From positions 1,007,262 through 1,071,261 of the forward strand of contig NZ_CP016604.1 in assembly GCF_009684715.1 (NCBI RefSeq): 64,000 nucleotides of DNA, written 5' to 3'. Positions 62,248 to 64,000 of this stretch are shown piece by piece. A model generated the notes under the pieces. That model was not told the DNA's origin, ran no database searches, and worked only from the letters and a program-made list of their open reading frames with translations. Every line of letters starts with the position of its first letter. The first letter of the stretch is position 1. A program made the translations under genes and the position numbers. Source of the DNA: Otariodibacter oris (GTDB taxonomy: Bacteria > Pseudomonadota > Gammaproteobacteria > Enterobacterales > Pasteurellaceae).

Positions 62248-63450
62248 TTACAATTGAATTATGTTTTGAATCAAATTTCCTGTATAAATTGCCGATTTAA
62301 TTGCTGATGCAGGAATCATAGGACTATCCCGATCATATTGACTAGTAACAATATCCACTGTAATACCATCTTTCAACAATTGAGTAGTGATATCATCTTT
62401 CAATTTATTGAATAATGATTTTTGGATACCAACAAGAGGGGAGCACAACATAATTTTTTCAATAGAAAAAAGAGCAATTAGGTTATGCAACATGTAAGTT
62501 AAATTATCAGTAATATGCTTAAGAATCAAAAGCGCTTTAGTATCGTCTTTATCTGCTAATTCACAAAACCATTCAATTTTTGAATTTAAATCAGGCAATG
62601 TATTAGGTAGATAGTGATCGATAGCTTTTTCTAATGCAGAAAAGCCTATCTGATTAATTAACTGGTACCGGCGCATCTCATCTAAATCTTGGCTAATCAC
62701 TTCGCTGACTTCTCCAAATTTAGGCATAAGCATACGATCTATATTCATTCTTTTATGCTCATCACGATGTAGAAGCTCACCACGCAATAACACACTGAGA
62801 TTAATGAATTCATCTAATTGAAGAAAAATGACATTATCGCTACGAAGTAAGCTACCTAATATAGATTCTGATAATAGCCATAATTGGAAGTGCTCATTGA
62901 TAAAAATAGGTTTATTAGATACTAACTTGCTAATAATCTGGAATAAATGGCATTCAACTTGCTCATTATCTAATTGTGTAATTACTGATTTAAGCTTGTC
63001 AACTTTACCTTTTACACTTGTAGAGACTGCAATTAACCGTTTATTTTCGACAGGATAATGAGATAAAAAATGGCTAATGGCATTTTCGACATCATTATCA
63101 ATATTACCATTCAATGAGATAGGGTAGTCGTGTTTATAAATAACTTCACCAGAAAGCTCACATAACGAAATAGCGACTTTATTGGTAGAAATGATAAGGC
63201 ACAATAGTTGCCAATGGAAAGGAGAAACTGATAATCCAACAGCAGGACGACCACGACTAGTCACATTCTGAGCAGTTCGCTCTAAAATAAACTTATTATC
63301 AATCAGCTTCTTCGTTATACCTGTAATAGAAGCTGGTGCGTATCCTGCTAACTTAGCAATATCTCTACGAGAAATGAGTTCAAATTGATCAATGAGTTGA
63401 TAAACTCGTCCAAGGTGGTGATATTTTTCTTCTGAGGATGAAACTTTCAT
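62248..63450 (-). CDS. ROK-family regulator with degenerate sugar/zinc site
   Basis: 400 residues, the length of NagC/Mlc. N-terminal HTH (ISRRDIAKLAGYAPASITGITKKLIDNKFI, then RGRPAVGL) fits ROK repressors. The ROK zinc motif CxCGxxGCxE is absent; the region expected to carry it reads HRDEHKRMNIDRMLMPKFGE, and the sugar-kinase GTGIG turn reads DEFINLS. So effector sensing must differ from NagC or Mlc. It lies 51 bp upstream of bioD on the same strand and may be co-transcribed. Target and ligand unknown. Confidence 0.75.
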   Translation of the reverse strand: MKVSSSEEKYHHLGRVYQLIDQFELISRRDIAKLAGYAPASITGITKKLIDNKFILERTAQNVTSRGRPAVGLSVSPFHWQLLCLIISTNKVAISLCELSGEVIYKHDYPISLNGNIDNDVENAISHFLSHYPVENKRLIAVSTSVKGKVDKLKSVITQLDNEQVECHLFQIISKLVSNKPIFINEHFQLWLLSESILGSLLRSDNVIFLQLDEFINLSVLLRGELLHRDEHKRMNIDRMLMPKFGEVSEVISQDLDEMRRYQLINQIGFSALEKAIDHYLPNTLPDLNSKIEWFCELADKDDTKALLILKHITDNLTYMLHNLIALFSIEKIMLCSPLVGIQKSLFNKLKDDITTQLLKDGITVDIVTSQYDRDSPMIPASAIKSAIYTGNLIQNIIQL

Positions 63451-63607
63451 ATTTTTTATCCTTTATAATTACAACTCCATAAGATAATTTCTGTATTTTG
63501 GAATCTTCTAGTAAAATAGCAACGAATTTAAATAGATTCTGAGAGAAACTTCACAAAATTATTTTTTAAAACAAAAAAAATACTAAAAATAAGGGCAATA
63601 AGAGAAA

Positions 63608-64000
63608 ATGGATAATAAAATTAATTTTGTATGGGTAGATTCTGATGAAAGTTTACACAATGCATATCAAAGTATCCAAAAGCATAAAGTGATTGCATTA
63701 GATACAGAGTTTGTCCGCATTCGTTCTTATTATCCCAAACTGGGACTATTACAGTTATTTGATGGTGAACAAGTTTATCTTATTGATCCCTCTCATCTTT
63801 CTCATTTCCAACCCATCATTGATTTATTAAAAAATACAAACATTATCAAAGTATTGCATGCAAGTGGTGAGGATTTGGATATTTTTTACCATTATTTCAA
63901 ACAAATGCCTCAACCAATGCTTGATACACAAATTATGAGTGCATTTTTAGGATTGGGATCATCGATTGGATTTTCTAAGCTCGTAGAAAATTATTGTCAT
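63608..64000 (+). CDS. rnd: ribonuclease D, N-terminal part
   Basis: 131 residues visible, running off the window. DEDD exonuclease motif I ALDTEFVR near residue 32, motif II HASGEDLDIF near 82, and MLDTQIMSAFLG. It trims the 3' ends of tRNA precursors. Divergent from the ROK gene. The downstream HRDC domains are outside. Confidence 0.96.
   Translation, partial: MDNKINFVWVDSDESLHNAYQSIQKHKVIALDTEFVRIRSYYPKLGLLQLFDGEQVYLIDPSHLSHFQPIIDLLKNTNIIKVLHASGEDLDIFYHYFKQMPQPMLDTQIMSAFLGLGSSIGFSKLVENYCH

Overview
The window is 64 kb of a low-GC gammaproteobacterial chromosome, almost certainly from the Pasteurellaceae. The proteins are closest to Haemophilus/Actinobacillus-type orthologs (P2-like porin, SixA, Sap transporter, mgl operon, MetI-type MetB). 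The DNA carries at least 14 exact copies of ACAAGCGGT (both strands), the core of the Actinobacillus pleuropneumoniae-type DNA uptake signal, where fewer than one is expected by chance. This points to the Actinobacillus/Mannheimia/Glaesserella/Bibersteinia side of the family. No prophage, insertion sequence, CRISPR array or rRNA operon was seen. The window is mostly core genome with several lineage-specific alterations.

Layout. 1-10 kb: end of pmbA, priC-like gene, a porin with a regulated leader, yjjG, cysB plus a small exported protein, a SulP transporter, an orphan recD and pykA. 10-18 kb: sixA, two tandem cold-shock genes with duplicated leaders, glyA with a PurR-like operator, a betaine-type ABC transporter whose binding protein and permease are fused, mltA, initiator tRNA-Met and 4.5S RNA. 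18-27 kb: a probable unannotated small RNA, then cmoB, gyrB, lysS, parC and a SetB-type sugar exporter. 27-38 kb: mglBAC, then moaD-moaE-ybeY-tmcA, separated from moaA-moaC by phospholipase A (pldA) and an unknown gene with ADP-ribosyltransferase-like motifs.

38-54 kb: ygdD-rlmM, dapB, a MetI-type metB, carbonic anhydrase, then a compact tyrR-sapABCD operon with no sapF, a LysR gene, topA and a surface lipoprotein with an in-frame 15-bp repeat stalk. 54-64 kb: proB-yfcA-nth, folA, an L-lactate module (lldP and two tandem lldD copies with CRP sites at both ends), bioD, a degenerate ROK-family regulator and the start of rnd.

Functional themes are carbon-source control through CRP (porin region, mgl, lactate genes), molybdenum cofactor synthesis, topoisomerases, and envelope functions. 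The points that most deserve follow-up are the putative ADP-ribosyltransferase inside the split moa cluster, the probable small RNA at 18.3-18.4 kb, the TyrR-controlled sap operon that has lost sapF and has altered ATPase motifs, and the tandem duplications of csp and lldD that include their control regions.
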